A DNA stretch of 64,000 bases from Leifsonia sp. Leaf336 (GCF_001423695.1 NZ_LMOZ01000001.1:124001-188000), one strand, 5' to 3'. Counted from the stretch's first letter, positions 24,101 through 33,284 are shown. The notes: generated by a model from the letters alone, not told the origin. A program made the numbers and translations.

Positions 24101-24472
24101 AGGGGTCTCTCGGTGGTCGAAGCGGTCGCCCACGGTGCGTCCCGACGTCTCCGGCCCATCCTGATGACCGCGCTGGCGACCATCGCTGCGCTCACGCCGA
24201 TGGCGATCGGCCTGACCGGCCACGGCGGATTCATCTCGCAGCCGCTCGCGATCGTGGTCATCGGCGGTCTGCTGTCGTCGACCGTGCTGACGCTCGTGGT
24301 GCTGCCGACGCTCTACAACCTGGTAGAGGGCGCCCGAGAACGACGGGTCGCCCGCCGGGCGGCCAAGGGCGGCGGCGACGGTGCCGGTCCCGCCGGCGGC
24401 GACGGCGGACCGGACGCCGAGTCTCCCGAGCCTCCCGTGTTCACCAGGCCGGCCGGCGGTCATCAGCTCTGA
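21140..24472 (+). CDS. RND-family efflux transporter permease (AcrB/SwrC type)
   Basis: 1110 residues from a GTG. The start LSMRNRALIALVTIVAAVFGGIALTNLKQELAPSISFP, two large extracytoplasmic domains and twelve membrane helices arranged 1+5+1+5 match the COG0841 HAE1-like RND pumps. The central proton-relay helix shows GRVVDDSIVVIENI, and the second half repeats it as LIGIVVTNAIVLIDL. An Ala/Gln/Gly-rich linker of about 40 residues (residues ~250-290) interrupts the first porter domain. No membrane-fusion or outer-membrane partner is nearby, as expected in a monoderm. Substrates may be drugs or lipids; this is inference. Confidence 0.93.
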   Translation: MHYLAVLSMRNRALIALVTIVAAVFGGIALTNLKQELAPSISFPQLVVLSSYPGASPEVVNHDVSTPVEAAIQGVPDLDSTSAVSSTNQSIITVKFTYGTDLATAEQKIDQAINRIKSTLPSGVDPQVLSGSIDDLPVIQLAVTGDADQRTLGDDITKLALPDIKNVTGVNDAQLVGEVGRRITITPDPAKLAAAGVSSSAIKTSLQQNGVLLPGGSLTEDGKTLTIQSGSQLTSVAGIASLPVVKTTSAATGAGAGAGASASQQGAAAQAGAAQAAAAQAAAAQAAAATPVTIGDVATVVQTDDPVTSLSRVDGKPALTIAVTKLPSANTVEVSHGVSSLIPDLETKLGNGAKITVVFDQAPFITQSINSLAEEGLLGLAMAVIVILVFLLSVRATLVTVISIPTSVLITFIVMWTSGYTLNIITLGALTIAIGRVVDDSIVVIENIKRQLVPGMDRAVTIVRAVREVAGAITASTITTVAVFLPLAFVGDVTGELFRPFALTVTIALLSSLLVALTIVPVLAYWFLRAPKARKHEGGEHDDEAAHLSVADAIASGHDELEHPSLLQRGYLPIIHWTLKHSWTTIVAALVVLVLTFAAFPLLKTNFLGSSGQNSLTVTQKLEPGASLQAKDDAAKQVEQKLLDTKGVKTVQVSIGSSGSSLRDAFTGGGGATTFSITTDPNADQDKLQTTIQNEIDGITGAGDIQLSASSGFGGSTDIEVDITASSNADLQKATDSVVAELKKQKSLSQVTDNLSASLPYVAVTVDRTKAAQVGLSEVAVGTIVSQTMQPTQIGSVAIDNSTLNIYLQTDNPPTTVAGLSQLPIPTATGVVPLSSIATVAEAKGPSTVTIQRGLRTSTVTATPGDNLTTANQEVTKALDTADLPAGATAKIGGVSSSQSSAFGQLGLALLAAILIVYIVMVATFRSLRQPLLLLVSVPFAATGAILLQLASGIPLGVASLIGVLMLIGIVVTNAIVLIDLVNQYRARGLSVVEAVAHGASRRLRPILMTALATIAALTPMAIGLTGHGGFISQPLAIVVIGGLLSSTVLTLVVLPTLYNLVEGARERRVARRAAKGGGDGAGPAGGDGGPDAESPEPPVFTRPAGGHQL
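21962..22006. repeat. Three tandem 15-bp repeats in the RND gene
   Basis: CAGGCAGCCGCGGCC, CAGGCGGCCGCGGCC and CAGGCGGCCGCCGCC lie head to tail and encode QAAAA units of the Ala-rich linker. The in-frame period means copy-number change would alter only linker length. Confidence 0.85.
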
Positions 24473-24503
24473 GCTGACACCGGGCGCTCGTCCCCTCGGG
24501 CGA

Positions 24504-24521
24504 GTGTCCGGGATACCAGAC
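24504..24521. promoter_or_regulatory. hut operator upstream of hutG
   Basis: GTGTCCGGGATACCAGAC is identical over all 18 bases to 30859-30876. Its last 16 bases are a partial palindrome (12 of 16 positions: GTC-GG-AT-CC-GAC). It ends 55 bp before the hutG start. Confidence 0.85.
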
Positions 24522-24576
24522 GGGCCCGTGGCTTGCCGGCGCGCCGCGACGTGAGCGCGTTGCTAGCGTCGCGGGT

Positions 24577-25491
24577 ATGAGCCTCTCCACCGGTGCACTC
24601 TCCGTCGATCCGCTCTGGCCACGAGCCGGCTCCTGGCCGGCGCTCGCCTCGCTTCCTGTCGGGGAGGCCGTCGATCTCACGCTGGTCGGCCTCCCGACCT
24701 GGCGCACCTCCCTGTCGCCGACGGGTGCGCACGCCACGCCGGCGGCTGTGCGCGACGCGCTGCGACGCTATTCGTTGCATGTCCCTGGCCTGGAGGTCGA
24801 GGCACTGCGTTTCGCCGACGCCGGCGACGTGGCGGAGCCGGACGGCGCCGACGGTGAGCAGCGAGCCATCGCAGCGGTTCGGGAGGCTGCGGAAAGTTCG
24901 CGCCTGACGGTCGCCGTCGGCGGGGACAACTCGCTGACCGTTCCCGCCGCGCTCGGCGCGTGGGGTGAGGAGCTCCCGACCGCCGGGCTCATCACCCTCG
25001 ACGCCCACCACGATCTGCGCGACGGCGTCTCCAACGGCTCGCCGGTGCGCCGCCTGGTCGAGGCCGGGCTCGACGGGCGCCGGATCGTGCAGATCGGCAT
25101 CGCCGACTTCGCGAACTCGGCCGCCTACGCCGCGCGCGCCGAGGAGCTCGGCATCACTGTGGTGCCGCGCGACACGCTGCACGGACGACCGCTCAACGAC
25201 GTGATGACCGAGGCCCTGGAGGTCGCCGGGGCCGGGGGTGGCCCGGTCCACGTCGACCTCGACGTCGACGTCTGCGACCGGTCGGTCGCGCCCGGTTGCC
25301 CGGCCTCCCTGCCCGGCGGCCTCGCCGCGTGGGAGCTGCGCCGCTTCGCCCGGCTCGCGGGCGCCTCCCCCCTGGTTCGCTCGATCGACATCGCGGAGGT
25401 CGACGCCACCGCCGACACCGACGACCAGCGAACCGTGCGCCTCGCCGCTCTGCTGGTGCTGGAGGCTGCGGCGGGGCTGATGTCGCGCTGA
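24577..25491 (+). CDS. hutG: Formimidoylglutamase, arginase family
   Basis: 304 residues of the ureohydrolase fold. The binuclear manganese ligands are present: VGGDNSLT, LDAHHDLRD and HVDLDVDVCD. In the hut pathway this enzyme hydrolyses N-formimidoyl-L-glutamate to glutamate and formamide, and its presence beside hutI/U/H favours that role over agmatinase or arginase. The ATG lacks a ribosome-binding site, and a TAGCGT hexamer lies at 24564-24569, so the mRNA may be leaderless. It is on the opposite strand from the other hut genes but carries the same operator. Confidence 0.88.
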   Translation: MSLSTGALSVDPLWPRAGSWPALASLPVGEAVDLTLVGLPTWRTSLSPTGAHATPAAVRDALRRYSLHVPGLEVEALRFADAGDVAEPDGADGEQRAIAAVREAAESSRLTVAVGGDNSLTVPAALGAWGEELPTAGLITLDAHHDLRDGVSNGSPVRRLVEAGLDGRRIVQIGIADFANSAAYAARAEELGITVVPRDTLHGRPLNDVMTEALEVAGAGGGPVHVDLDVDVCDRSVAPGCPASLPGGLAAWELRRFARLAGASPLVRSIDIAEVDATADTDDQRTVRLAALLVLEAAAGLMSR

Positions 25492-25501
25492 TTCGGCGGG
25501 G

Positions 25502-26281
25502 CTACTGCGGGGGCGGGAAGCCGGAGGCGGCGGGCGGAGGCGCGTTCATCGCGGGCGGAGCGGCGGTCGGCTGAGGGTGCGCGTACATCCCCGCATCCGG
25601 GAAGGGGTACGGCGGATATGTCCGCAGCTGCGGGCCCGGCGGCTGGCTTACACCCGCAGCCGGCTTCGCCTCGAACGCCCGCACGATCAGCGGGATCACC
25701 GCCGCCACCGTCGCCACGAGGGTGGTCGCCGCCGCCAGCCGCCACCACCAGTCCGGCCAACTCGCCGCCGGGAGGATCGCCGGGAGAGCGAGCACCAGCG
25801 CGGTCGCCCAGACGAGCGCGAGCGTCACGACTCCGCCGACCGACGACACGCGCGAGGAGGCCCGCGTAACGAAGCGGAGTCCGTACACCTGGGTCAGCAG
25901 CAGCGCCATGCGGGCAAGCACCACGACGCCGGCGAAGCGCCAGAACTGCACCGCCCAGACTCGGGCGTCCGCGGTGTCGTCGGGCTGGAGGACGCCGTTC
26001 CACAGCTTCAGCAGCCCGACCGCGACCAGGGCGGCGTTCGTGATGGTCGACGCCGGGAGGTACCAGCGGTTGGGCCCGTTCGACGCCGTCGCGTCCAGCG
26101 CGACGGCTCCGGCGAACGCCCCGACGAGCAGGAGCGTCAGCCACGCACGACCGGCGATGTTCGCCTGGTCTCCGACGACGATCAGAACCGCCCCGAACAT
26201 CGCGGAGGTCGCCAGCACCGCGATCGTCAGGTACAGCGCGAGACTGCGCGCGCGTGGTCGGCGGGCTTCGGTGTCGGTCAC
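25502..26281 (-). CDS. Predicted membrane protein with Pro-rich C-terminus
   Basis: 259 residues from a GTG. Six hydrophobic segments are visible (LALYLTIAVLATSAMFGAVLIVV, WLTLLLVGAFAGAVAL, ASTITNAALVAVGLL, FAGVVVLARMALLLTQVYGL, GGVVTLALVWATALVLALPAIL, AATTLVATVAAVIPLIV). The last 55 residues are a Pro/Ala-rich cytoplasmic tail. I do not recognise a family. It is 48 bp downstream of hutI on the same strand, so it may be the last gene of the hut operon, and it converges on hutG 10 bp away. A role in histidine metabolism is possible but unsupported. Confidence 0.75.
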   Translation of the reverse strand: MTDTEARRPRARSLALYLTIAVLATSAMFGAVLIVVGDQANIAGRAWLTLLLVGAFAGAVALDATASNGPNRWYLPASTITNAALVAVGLLKLWNGVLQPDDTADARVWAVQFWRFAGVVVLARMALLLTQVYGLRFVTRASSRVSSVGGVVTLALVWATALVLALPAILPAASWPDWWWRLAAATTLVATVAAVIPLIVRAFEAKPAAGVSQPPGPQLRTYPPYPFPDAGMYAHPQPTAAPPAMNAPPPAASGFPPPQ

Positions 26282-26329
26282 GGCTCACTCCTCTGAAATG
26301 TCACACTCCAGGCTAGCCTAGCGCCGAGC

Positions 26330-27490
26330 TCAGGCCACGTGCGTCCGCACGACGAGCGGGACGCCGGGGCGGTAGGCGAGGTGCACGTACGACGGGGCGT
26401 CGAGAACGGCGTAGTCGGCGCGCGCCCCGCGGCGCAGGTGGCCGACGTCGTCACGGCGCAGCGCCTCCGCGCCGCCGAGGGTGGCGGCACGCAGGGCCTC
26501 CGGCACCGTCATGCCCATGTCGCGCACCGCGACGGCGATGCAGAACGGCATCGACGACGTGAACGACGAGCCCGGGTTGCAGTCGCTCGCGAGCGCTACG
26601 CGCACGCCGGCGTCGATCAGGCGGCGGGCGTCTGGGTAGGGGTGCCTGGTCGAGAACTCGACCCCGGGCAGGAGCGTCGCAACGGTTCGGGAGGCCGCCA
26701 GCAGGTCGACGTCGGTATCGGTGAGGTACGTGCCGTGGTCCACGCTCGCGGCGTCCAGCTCGACCGCGAGCGCGACGCCGTCGCCCGGTCCGAGCTGACT
26801 GGCGTGCACCCGCACCCCGAGTCCGCGTTCGGCTCCGGCGGTGAGGATGCGGCGGGACTGCTCCACGGTGAAGGCGCCGGTCTCGCAGAACACGTCGATC
26901 CATCGCGCGTGCGGGGCGCACGCGTCGAGCATGGCGCCGGTGACGAGGTCGACATAGTCGTCCGCGCGGTCCGCGTACTCCGCCGGGACGACATGCGCTC
27001 CCAGGAATGTCGTCTCGGGGGTCACCACCCGAGCCAGGCGCAGGATGCGCTCCTCGTCGCGGACGGTCAAGCCGTAGCCGCTCTTGATCTCGAACGTGGT
27101 CGTGCCCTGCGCACGGAGCTCGGTGACGAGGTGCGCCAACCGGGCGCGGAGGGTGTCCTCCGAGGCCTCGCGCGTGGCGGCGACCGTGCTCCGTATGCCG
27201 CCCGCGGAATACGGCCGACCGGCCATGCGCGCCTCGAACTCGGCGGAGCGGTCGCCACCGAAGACGAGGTGCGTGTGGCTGTCGACGAAGCCGGGGATCA
27301 CGGCCGCTCCGCCGACGTCGATGATCTCGTCGACGTCCGCGCGCCGCGCCGCCGAGGCGGCGCCGGTCCACTCGACGCGCCCGTCGACCTCGAGCAGCGC
27401 GGCATCGCGGACGACGCCGAGCGGCCCCTCGTGCGACGGGTCGAAGGTGACGAGCTCGCCGATCCCGGTCAGCAGCGTCGCGCGCGGCAT
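26330..27490 (-). CDS. hutI: Imidazolonepropionase
   Basis: 386 residues, amidohydrolase fold. Metal and substrate motifs are [19 protein letters not shown] (residues ~68-86), the [12 protein letters not shown] segment, [11 protein letters not shown] and [10 protein letters not shown]. The enzyme opens 4-imidazolone-5-propanoate to N-formimidoyl-L-glutamate, the third step of histidine degradation. The ATG overlaps the hutU stop by one base, so hutU-hutI translation is coupled. Length and motifs match typical HutI. Confidence 0.97.
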   Translation of the reverse strand: MPRATLLTGIGELVTFDPSHEGPLGVVRDAALLEVDGRVEWTGAASAARRADVDEIIDVGGAAVIPGFVDSHTHLVFGGDRSAEFEARMAGRPYSAGGIRSTVAATREASEDTLRARLAHLVTELRAQGTTTFEIKSGYGLTVRDEERILRLARVVTPETTFLGAHVVPAEYADRADDYVDLVTGAMLDACAPHARWIDVFCETGAFTVEQSRRILTAGAERGLGVRVHASQLGPGDGVALAVELDAASVDHGTYLTDTDVDLLAASRTVATLLPGVEFSTRHPYPDARRLIDAGVRVALASDCNPGSSFTSSMPFCIAVAVRDMGMTVPEALRAATLGGAEALRRDDVGHLRRGARADYAVLDAPSYVHLAYRPGVPLVVRTHVA

Positions 27491-29196
27491 CAGAACGACG
27501 CCTCCGAGGCGGCCGGCTCCTGCATGGGGATGCGCAGCCCGCGCTCGCGGGCCACCTCAGCCGCGTGCTCGTACCCGGCATCCACGTGCCGCATGACGCC
27601 GGTGCCGGGGTCGTTGGTCAGCACGCGCTCGATCTTCTGGGCGGCGAGCGGGGTGCCGTCGGCGACCACCACCTGGCCGGCGTGGATGCTGCGGCCGATT
27701 CCGACGCCGCCGCCGTGGTGGAGGGACACCCAGGTCGCTCCGGAGGCGGTGTTCAGCAGTGCGTTGAGCAGCGGCCAGTCGGCGATCGCGTCCGAGCCGT
27801 CCTTCATCGCCTCGGTCTCGCGATACGGGGAGGCCACCGAGCCCGAGTCCAGGTGGTCGCGCCCGATCACGATCGGGGCCGAGAGCTCGCCGGAGGCGAC
27901 CATCTCGTTGAACTTCAGCCCGGCGAGGTGCCGCTCCTTGTAGCCGAGCCAGCAGATGCGGGCGGGGAGGCCCTCGAAGTGCACCTTCTCGCCGGCCTGG
28001 GTGATCCAGCGGCGCAGCTTGTGGTCGTCGGGGAACAGCTCGAGGATGGCGCGGTCGGTCGCGGCGATGTCGGCCGGGTCGCCCGAGAGCGCCGCCCAGC
28101 GGAACGGGCCGCGGCCCTCCTCGAACTGCGGGCGGATGTACGCCGGCACGAAGCCGGGGAACGCGAACGCCCGGTCGTAGCCGCCGAGCTGCGCCTCCGT
28201 GCGGATGGAGTTGCCGTAGTCGAAGACCTCTGCACCGGCGTCGAGGAAGCCGACCATGGCCTCCACCTGCTTGGCCATCGACAGTCGTGCCGCGATCGTG
28301 AACGCCTCCGGGTCGGCGGCGGCACGGTCGTGCCACTCCTCGACGGTGACGTCTTCGGGCAGGTAGCTGAGCGGGTCGTGCGCGCTGGTCTGGTCGGTCA
28401 CGATGTCGATCGGGACGCCGCGGCGCAGCAGCTCCGGGAAGACCGTGGCAGCGTTGCCGACCAGCCCGACCGAGAGCGGCCGCCGCTCGTCCTTCGCGGC
28501 CGTCACGCGCGCGATCGCGTCGTCGAGGTAGTCCGCGAGCTCGTCCAGGTAGCCGTGGTCGACGCGACGCTGGAGGCGCGTGCGGTCGACGTCCACGATC
28601 AGCACGGCGCCGCCGTTGAGTGTGACGGCGAGCGGCTGCGCGCCCCCCATGCCGCCGCAGCCGCCGGTGAGGGTGAGCGTGCCGGCCAGCGACCCGCCAC
28701 CCTGTTGGTCAGTCCCGCCCTGCCGGGCGGCGAACTTGTCTGCGATCGCGGCGAAGGTCTCGTAGGTGCCCTGCAGGATGCCCTGCGACCCGATGTAGAT
28801 CCAGGAGCCGGCGGTCATCTGGCCGTACATGGTCAGTCCGAGCGCCTCCAGCCGGCGGAACTCGGGCCAGGTCGCCCAGTCGCCGACGAGGTTGGAGTTG
28901 GCGATCAGCACCCGCGGCGCCCACTCGTGCGTGCGGAACACGCCGACCGGCTTGCCGGATTGCACCAGCAGCGTCTCGTCGGCCTCCAGGTCGCGGAGGG
29001 TGGCGACGATCGCGTCGAAGGCCTCCCAGCTCCGCGCCGCCCGGCCGGTGCCGCCGTAGACGACCAAGTCGTCCGGACGCTCCGCGACCTCCGGGTCGAG
29101 GTTGTTCATCAGCATGCGCAGCGGTGCCTCGGTCTGCCAGCTCTTGGCGCTGAGCTCGGTGCCGCGCGGCGCCCGCACGGGTCGTGATCCCTGCAT
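27490..29196 (-). CDS. hutU: Urocanate hydratase
   Basis: 568 residues, full length for urocanase. The NAD-binding region is marked by [22 protein letters not shown], with [25 protein letters not shown] before it and [14 protein letters not shown], the segment carrying the conserved active-site Cys, after it. Near the end is [20 protein letters not shown]. It converts urocanate to imidazolone propionate with tightly bound NAD+. It lies 22 bp downstream of hutH and overlaps hutI by one base. Confidence 0.98.
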   Translation of the reverse strand: MQGSRPVRAPRGTELSAKSWQTEAPLRMLMNNLDPEVAERPDDLVVYGGTGRAARSWEAFDAIVATLRDLEADETLLVQSGKPVGVFRTHEWAPRVLIANSNLVGDWATWPEFRRLEALGLTMYGQMTAGSWIYIGSQGILQGTYETFAAIADKFAARQGGTDQQGGGSLAGTLTLTGGCGGMGGAQPLAVTLNGGAVLIVDVDRTRLQRRVDHGYLDELADYLDDAIARVTAAKDERRPLSVGLVGNAATVFPELLRRGVPIDIVTDQTSAHDPLSYLPEDVTVEEWHDRAAADPEAFTIAARLSMAKQVEAMVGFLDAGAEVFDYGNSIRTEAQLGGYDRAFAFPGFVPAYIRPQFEEGRGPFRWAALSGDPADIAATDRAILELFPDDHKLRRWITQAGEKVHFEGLPARICWLGYKERHLAGLKFNEMVASGELSAPIVIGRDHLDSGSVASPYRETEAMKDGSDAIADWPLLNALLNTASGATWVSLHHGGGVGIGRSIHAGQVVVADGTPLAAQKIERVLTNDPGTGVMRHVDAGYEHAAEVARERGLRIPMQEPAASEASF

Positions 29197-29218
29197 CGGG
29201 TGTGGTCCTTTCAGCTTC

Positions 29219-30805
29219 TTAGTGGAGAGGGGTGACGGTGGAGGCCGCGGCGCGAGCGGCGCCGGAGGCGACGAAGGCGACGGCGGCCTCGATCTCGGGG
29301 GAGAGATAACGGTCGGGGCCGGCGCCGGGCACGGTCGCGCGCAGCGCCGCGGTCACCGCGCCGGTGGCCGGCCCCTGCTGCAGCGGGGCGCGCAGCTCGG
29401 CGCCGCGCGCGGCCGTCATCAACTCGATCGCGAGCACCCGGCCGAGGCCGTCGATGGCTCGGCGCAGCTTGCGCGCGGCCGCCCAGCCCATCGAGACGTG
29501 GTCCTCCTGCATGGCCGACGAGGGGATGCTGTCGGCCGATGCCGGGGCGGCGAGCCGCTTGAGCTCCGACACGATGCCCGCGGCCGTGTACTGGGCGATC
29601 ATCAGCCCGGAGTCGACGCCGACCTCGTGGGCGAGGAAGGGCGGGAGACCCTGGTTGCGCGCCTTGTCGAGGAACCGGTCGGTGCGGCGCTCCGACATGC
29701 TCGCGACGTCGGCGACGACGATCGCGAGGAAGTCGAGCACGTAGGCCACGGGCGCGCCGTGGAAGTTGCCGTTGGACTCGACCCGGCCGTCGGGCGTGAG
29801 CACCGGGTTGTCGATGGCCGACGCGAGCTCCCGCTCGGCGACGGTGGTCGCGTGGGCGACGGTGTCGCGCGCGCCGCCGTGCACCTGGGGTGCGCAGCGC
29901 AGCGAGTAGGCGTCCTGCACGCGCGTGCACTCCGGTCCCTTGTGGCTCGCGACGAGGGGGGACTCGGCCAGCAGTGCGCGGAGGTTGGCGGCCGAGACCG
30001 CCTGGCCGGCCTGGGGGCGCAGCTGCTGGAGGTCGGCGGCGAAGACGGCGTCGGTGCCGAGCAGAGCCTCCACGCTCATCGCCGCGGTGATGTCGGCGGT
30101 GGCGAGGAGGGTGTCGAGGTCGTCCAGGGCGAGGGCCAGCATCCCGAGCATGCCGTCGGTGCCGTTGATGAGGGCGAGCCCCTCCTTCTCGGCCAGCACG
30201 ACCGGCTCGATGCCCGCCTCGGCGAGCGCGTCGGCGGCCTCCACGAGGCGTCCGTCGACCCGCACCTGTCCTTCGCCCATGGCCGCGAGCGCGCAGTGCG
30301 CGAGCGGAGCGAGGTCGCCAGAGCACCCGAGCGAGCCGTACTCGCGCACGATCGGCGTGATGCCGGCGTTGAGCAGCGCGGCGTACGTCTCGACGGTGCG
30401 TCGCTGGGCGCCGGTGCGTCCGGTCACAAGCGTCGCCAGGCGCAGCAGCATGAGCGCACGCACGACCTCCCGCTCGACCTCGGGACCGGAGCCGGCGGCG
30501 TGCGAGCGCACCAGGGAGGCCTGCAGCTGGGCCCGGCGCTCCTCCGGGATGAAGGTGGTCGCGAGCGCGCCGAAGCCCGTGGAGATCCCGTAGTGCGGCT
30601 CGACGTCGTCGGCGAGGGCCTCGATGATCGCGCGGGAGGCCTCGACGGCCTCCAGGGCTGCGGCGTCGAGGCGCACAGGAGCGTCGTGGCGGGCGACGGC
30701 GACGACCTCGGAGATGGTGAGGGGGCGCGCGCCGACGGTGACGGTCGTGGTGTCGTCGCCGGGATGGGTGGTTGCGGGGGTGGAACCGGTGGTGAGGGCG
30801 GACAT
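29219..30805 (-). CDS. hutH: Histidine ammonia-lyase
   Basis: 528 residues from the ATG of [10 protein letters not shown]; longer open frame upstream runs through the operator and is rejected. The MIO-forming triad appears as [14 protein letters not shown], so the electrophile is built from Cys161-Ser162-Gly163 rather than Ala-Ser-Gly. HYGISTGFG (residues 71-79) and the QEDHVSMG motif near residue 430 are also conserved. It deaminates histidine to urocanate. It is the first gene of hutH-hutU-hutI and divergent from the IclR regulator, with the 18-bp operator 53 bp upstream of the start. Confidence 0.97.
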   Translation of the reverse strand: MSALTTGSTPATTHPGDDTTTVTVGARPLTISEVVAVARHDAPVRLDAAALEAVEASRAIIEALADDVEPHYGISTGFGALATTFIPEERRAQLQASLVRSHAAGSGPEVEREVVRALMLLRLATLVTGRTGAQRRTVETYAALLNAGITPIVREYGSLGCSGDLAPLAHCALAAMGEGQVRVDGRLVEAADALAEAGIEPVVLAEKEGLALINGTDGMLGMLALALDDLDTLLATADITAAMSVEALLGTDAVFAADLQQLRPQAGQAVSAANLRALLAESPLVASHKGPECTRVQDAYSLRCAPQVHGGARDTVAHATTVAERELASAIDNPVLTPDGRVESNGNFHGAPVAYVLDFLAIVVADVASMSERRTDRFLDKARNQGLPPFLAHEVGVDSGLMIAQYTAAGIVSELKRLAAPASADSIPSSAMQEDHVSMGWAAARKLRRAIDGLGRVLAIELMTAARGAELRAPLQQGPATGAVTAALRATVPGAGPDRYLSPEIEAAVAFVASGAARAAASTVTPLH

Positions 30806-30858
30806 GCTTCGATCATGCGCCGGGGCGCCTTCTCCGCGCCCGGGGGTTAGGCTCTTCG

Positions 30859-30876
30859 GTGTCCGGGATACCAGAC
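30859..30876. promoter_or_regulatory. hut operator between hutH and the IclR gene
   Basis: Exact 18-bp copy of the hutG operator. The palindromic part (30861-30876) ends 55 bp from the hutH start and 56 bp from the iclR GTG, the same distance as at hutG. It is the probable IclR binding site. Confidence 0.85.
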
Positions 30877-30932
30877 TCGGGCTCGGCGGCAAGCGAGTCG
30901 AAAGGCTCGCGAAGAGCACAACGGGAGGCGTC

Positions 30933-31691
30933 GTGAGCAAGGTCCCGGCCGCGGACAACACCCTGCGGATCCTCGCCTTCCTGGCCACCCAGCGCGGGCC
31001 GGTGCCGGCCGCCGCCATCGCGACCTCCCTCGGCCTCCCGCGCTCGACCGTGTACCACCTGCTCACCGTGCTGGCCGAGCACGGCTTCGTCCTGCACTTC
31101 CCCGAGGCGCGCCGCTACGGCCTGGGCGTCGCGGCCTACGAGCTGTCGAGCGGGTTCTCGCGCCAGCAGCCGTTGAGCCGGCTCGGCCGCCCGATCGTCG
31201 CCGCGCTGGTGGACGCGCTCGGCGAGTCCGGGCACGTCGCGGTGCTGCACGGCCGCGACGTCGTCTACATCGTGGAGGAGCGGGCGCCGCGCCGGCCTCG
31301 GCTGGTCACCGACGTCGGCGTGCGGCTTCCCGCGCATCTCACGGCGAGCGGCCGCGCTCTGCTCGCCTCCCTGCCGCCCGGGCAATTGCGCGCCCTCTAC
31401 CCTGATGCCGACGCGTTCGAGGACCGCACCGGAGCCGGCCCGCACTCCTACGCCGAGCTGCGCCGACTGGTCGTGGAGGCCAGGGAGCGCGGGTACGCGA
31501 CCGAGGACGGCGACGTCACGCCCGGCTTCGCGTCCGTCGCGGTGTCGGTGCGCGACCACGCCGGCTGGCCGGCCGCCGGCATCGCGGTCACCTTCCCCCG
31601 CGAGAACGTGCCGCCCGCCGAGTGGGACGCGCTCGCCGCCCGTGTTCGGGAGGCCGCCGCCGAGCTCTCGCGCCGCATTCGCGGTAGCTGA
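30933..31691 (+). CDS. IclR-family regulator of the hut genes
   Basis: 252 residues from a GTG behind GGGAGGCG; a long upstream extension in the same frame is rejected because it would span the operator and hutH. The N-terminal winged helix (NTLRILAFLATQRGPVPAAAIATSLGLPRSTVYHLLTVLAEHGFV) and the C-terminal GAF-like effector domain (GLGVAAYELSSGF, then PAHLTASGRALLASLPPGQ) are typical of IclR. Its position and the shared operator make it the likely hut regulator, in place of the HutC repressor of Proteobacteria. The effector could be urocanate; this is inference. Confidence 0.9.
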   Translation: MSKVPAADNTLRILAFLATQRGPVPAAAIATSLGLPRSTVYHLLTVLAEHGFVLHFPEARRYGLGVAAYELSSGFSRQQPLSRLGRPIVAALVDALGESGHVAVLHGRDVVYIVEERAPRRPRLVTDVGVRLPAHLTASGRALLASLPPGQLRALYPDADAFEDRTGAGPHSYAELRRLVVEARERGYATEDGDVTPGFASVAVSVRDHAGWPAAGIAVTFPRENVPPAEWDALAARVREAAAELSRRIRGS

Positions 31692-31712
31692 GGGGGCAGC
31701 GCAGGCGCCGCG

Positions 31713-32777
31713 CTACTCGAGCGTCACTGTGGTCGTCTGCGAGGCGCCGTTGCGGAGGTACTCGACCTTCACCTCGTCGCCCGGCTTGCTGGTCACCTGG
31801 ATCGCGGTGAGCACGTCGATGTTCGACGCGGGGTGCCCGTTCACCGACGTGATCACGTCGCCCACCCCGAGGCCCGCCTGCTGCGCCGGTCCGCCCGAGG
31901 CGATCGACTGCACGAACAGGCCGTCGGTCACCCCGAACGCGGCGGCGGCGGCCGGCGGGATCGGCACGACGGTCAGGCCGGCGGACGGATGCGAGACCTG
32001 GCCGTGCGCGATCAGCTCGTCCGCGATCGGCAGGGCGAGTGACTCGGGCACCGCGAAGCCGATGCCGACGCTGCCGGTGCTGGCCTGGCCTCCCGAGCCC
32101 GGCACGGTCGCGATGGCGGTGTTGATGCCGATCAGGCGGCCGCGGCAGTCGACGAGCGCACCTCCGGAGTTGCCCGGGTTGATGGACGCGTCGGTCTGGA
32201 TCGCGCCGGCGAGCACCGCGTTCCTGTCGTCGTCGCTCGGGACCGGGACGGTGCGGCCGAGCGCGCTGACGATGCCCGCGGTCACGGTGCTGGAGAGTCC
32301 GAGCGGCGCGCCGAGCGCGACCACCGGCTGGCCCACGACCAGCGAGCCGGAGTCGCCGGTGCCGATGACAGGGAGCGGTTCGTCGTCCGTCACCTTGACC
32401 ACCGCGAGGTCGGTCTTCGGATCGCGACCGGTGAGCGTCGCGGGCAGCGCGTGCCCGTCGCTGAACCGCACCGTGAGCTTCGCGCCGGACGCCGCGTCGG
32501 CGATCACGTGGTTGTTGGTCAGGATGTAGCCGTCGTCGGTGATGATCTCGCCGCTGCCGTTGCTGGTGCCCCGCTCGCCGGCGACCGCGATCGTCACCAC
32601 GCTCGGGAGCACTTGGTCGGCGACCCCGGCGGAGTCGCACGAGCCGCTGCGCCCCGCGGAGAGAGCGGTGACGGCGAAGGCTCCGGCGACCATCCCGCCA
32701 CCGATGAGCACCAGCGCCGAGCCGAGGACGAGCAGCGCGATGGTCCAGGAGCGGAGGGTGGGCTTCGTATCGGTCAC
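31713..32777 (-). CDS. HtrA/DegP-like membrane-anchored serine protease with PDZ domain
   Basis: 354 residues from the GTG of VTDTKPTLRSW. One N-terminal membrane helix (IALLVLGSALVLIGGGMVAGAF) anchors the protein. The trypsin-like domain has all three catalytic residues: His in ILTNNHVIAD, Asp in KTDLAVVKV and Ser in INPGNSGGAL. A PDZ domain covers the last ~90 residues (ASGGPAQQAGLGVGDVITSVNG). Such proteins degrade or refold damaged envelope proteins. It converges with iclR (21 bp) and is divergent from a small membrane protein gene. Confidence 0.93.
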   Translation of the reverse strand: MTDTKPTLRSWTIALLVLGSALVLIGGGMVAGAFAVTALSAGRSGSCDSAGVADQVLPSVVTIAVAGERGTSNGSGEIITDDGYILTNNHVIADAASGAKLTVRFSDGHALPATLTGRDPKTDLAVVKVTDDEPLPVIGTGDSGSLVVGQPVVALGAPLGLSSTVTAGIVSALGRTVPVPSDDDRNAVLAGAIQTDASINPGNSGGALVDCRGRLIGINTAIATVPGSGGQASTGSVGIGFAVPESLALPIADELIAHGQVSHPSAGLTVVPIPPAAAAAFGVTDGLFVQSIASGGPAQQAGLGVGDVITSVNGHPASNIDVLTAIQVTSKPGDEVKVEYLRNGASQTTTVTLE

Positions 32778-32873
32778 AGGAGGCCTCTCTCGACGGTGGA
32801 GACAGGTTAGCGGGAGCATCGAGGCCGCACCAGGACCGTTCTCAAGCCGCGGGGAGGCCGCTACCCTTCGTCC

Positions 32874-33272
32874 ATGGTGAGATTCCTGATCCGTGCGGCC
32901 ATCTTCGTGGTCACCGCTGCGCTCGGCCTCCTGGTCGCGTCGTGGCTCCTCCCCGGCTTCCATCTGGACTGGGAGGGCCTCCTCATCGCCGTTGTGGTCT
33001 TCGCCGCGGCGCAGAGCATTTTGGCGCCTTTCATCTTCAACCTCGCCCGCAAGTACGCGTCGGCCGTTCTGGGAGGCATCGGCCTGGTCTCGACTCTGAT
33101 CGCGCTGATCATCGCATCCCTCTTCCCCGGCGGGATCCGGGTGGACGACTTCGTTACCTGGGTGCTCGCCGCTCTGGTGGTCTGGATCGTCACGGCGCTC
33201 GGCGGCTGGCTGCTGCCGCTGATCTTCTTGAAGAAGAAGGTGACGGGCCGGGGCGCCGCGGTGCGCGGCTAG
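32874..33272 (+). CDS. Phage-holin-family (holin superfamily IV-like) membrane protein
   Basis: 132 residues with four membrane helices filling nearly the whole chain (FLIRAAIFVVTAALGLLVASWLLPGF, LLIAVVVFAAAQSIL, GGIGLVSTLIALIIASLF, WVLAALVVWIVTALGGWLLPLIFL). WLLPGFHLD after the first helix is typical of the bacterial family annotated as phage holin family or superfamily IV four-helix proteins. No phage genes are near, so this is a housekeeping envelope protein of unknown function rather than a lysis gene. Confidence 0.85.
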   Translation: MVRFLIRAAIFVVTAALGLLVASWLLPGFHLDWEGLLIAVVVFAAAQSILAPFIFNLARKYASAVLGGIGLVSTLIALIIASLFPGGIRVDDFVTWVLAALVVWIVTALGGWLLPLIFLKKKVTGRGAAVRG

Positions 33273-33284
33273 GGCGGCTCGCCG

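Noticed and set aside
21116-24463. 1115-codon open frame antisense to the RND exporter
   Set aside because: High GC keeps the opposite frame open. The Arg/Asp/Glu-rich product has no recognisable motif, while the sense strand encodes a complete RND pump.
32874-33272. Prophage lysis gene
   Set aside because: The protein is holin-family by name, but no endolysin, tail or integrase genes are near, and the family is common as a chromosomal membrane protein.
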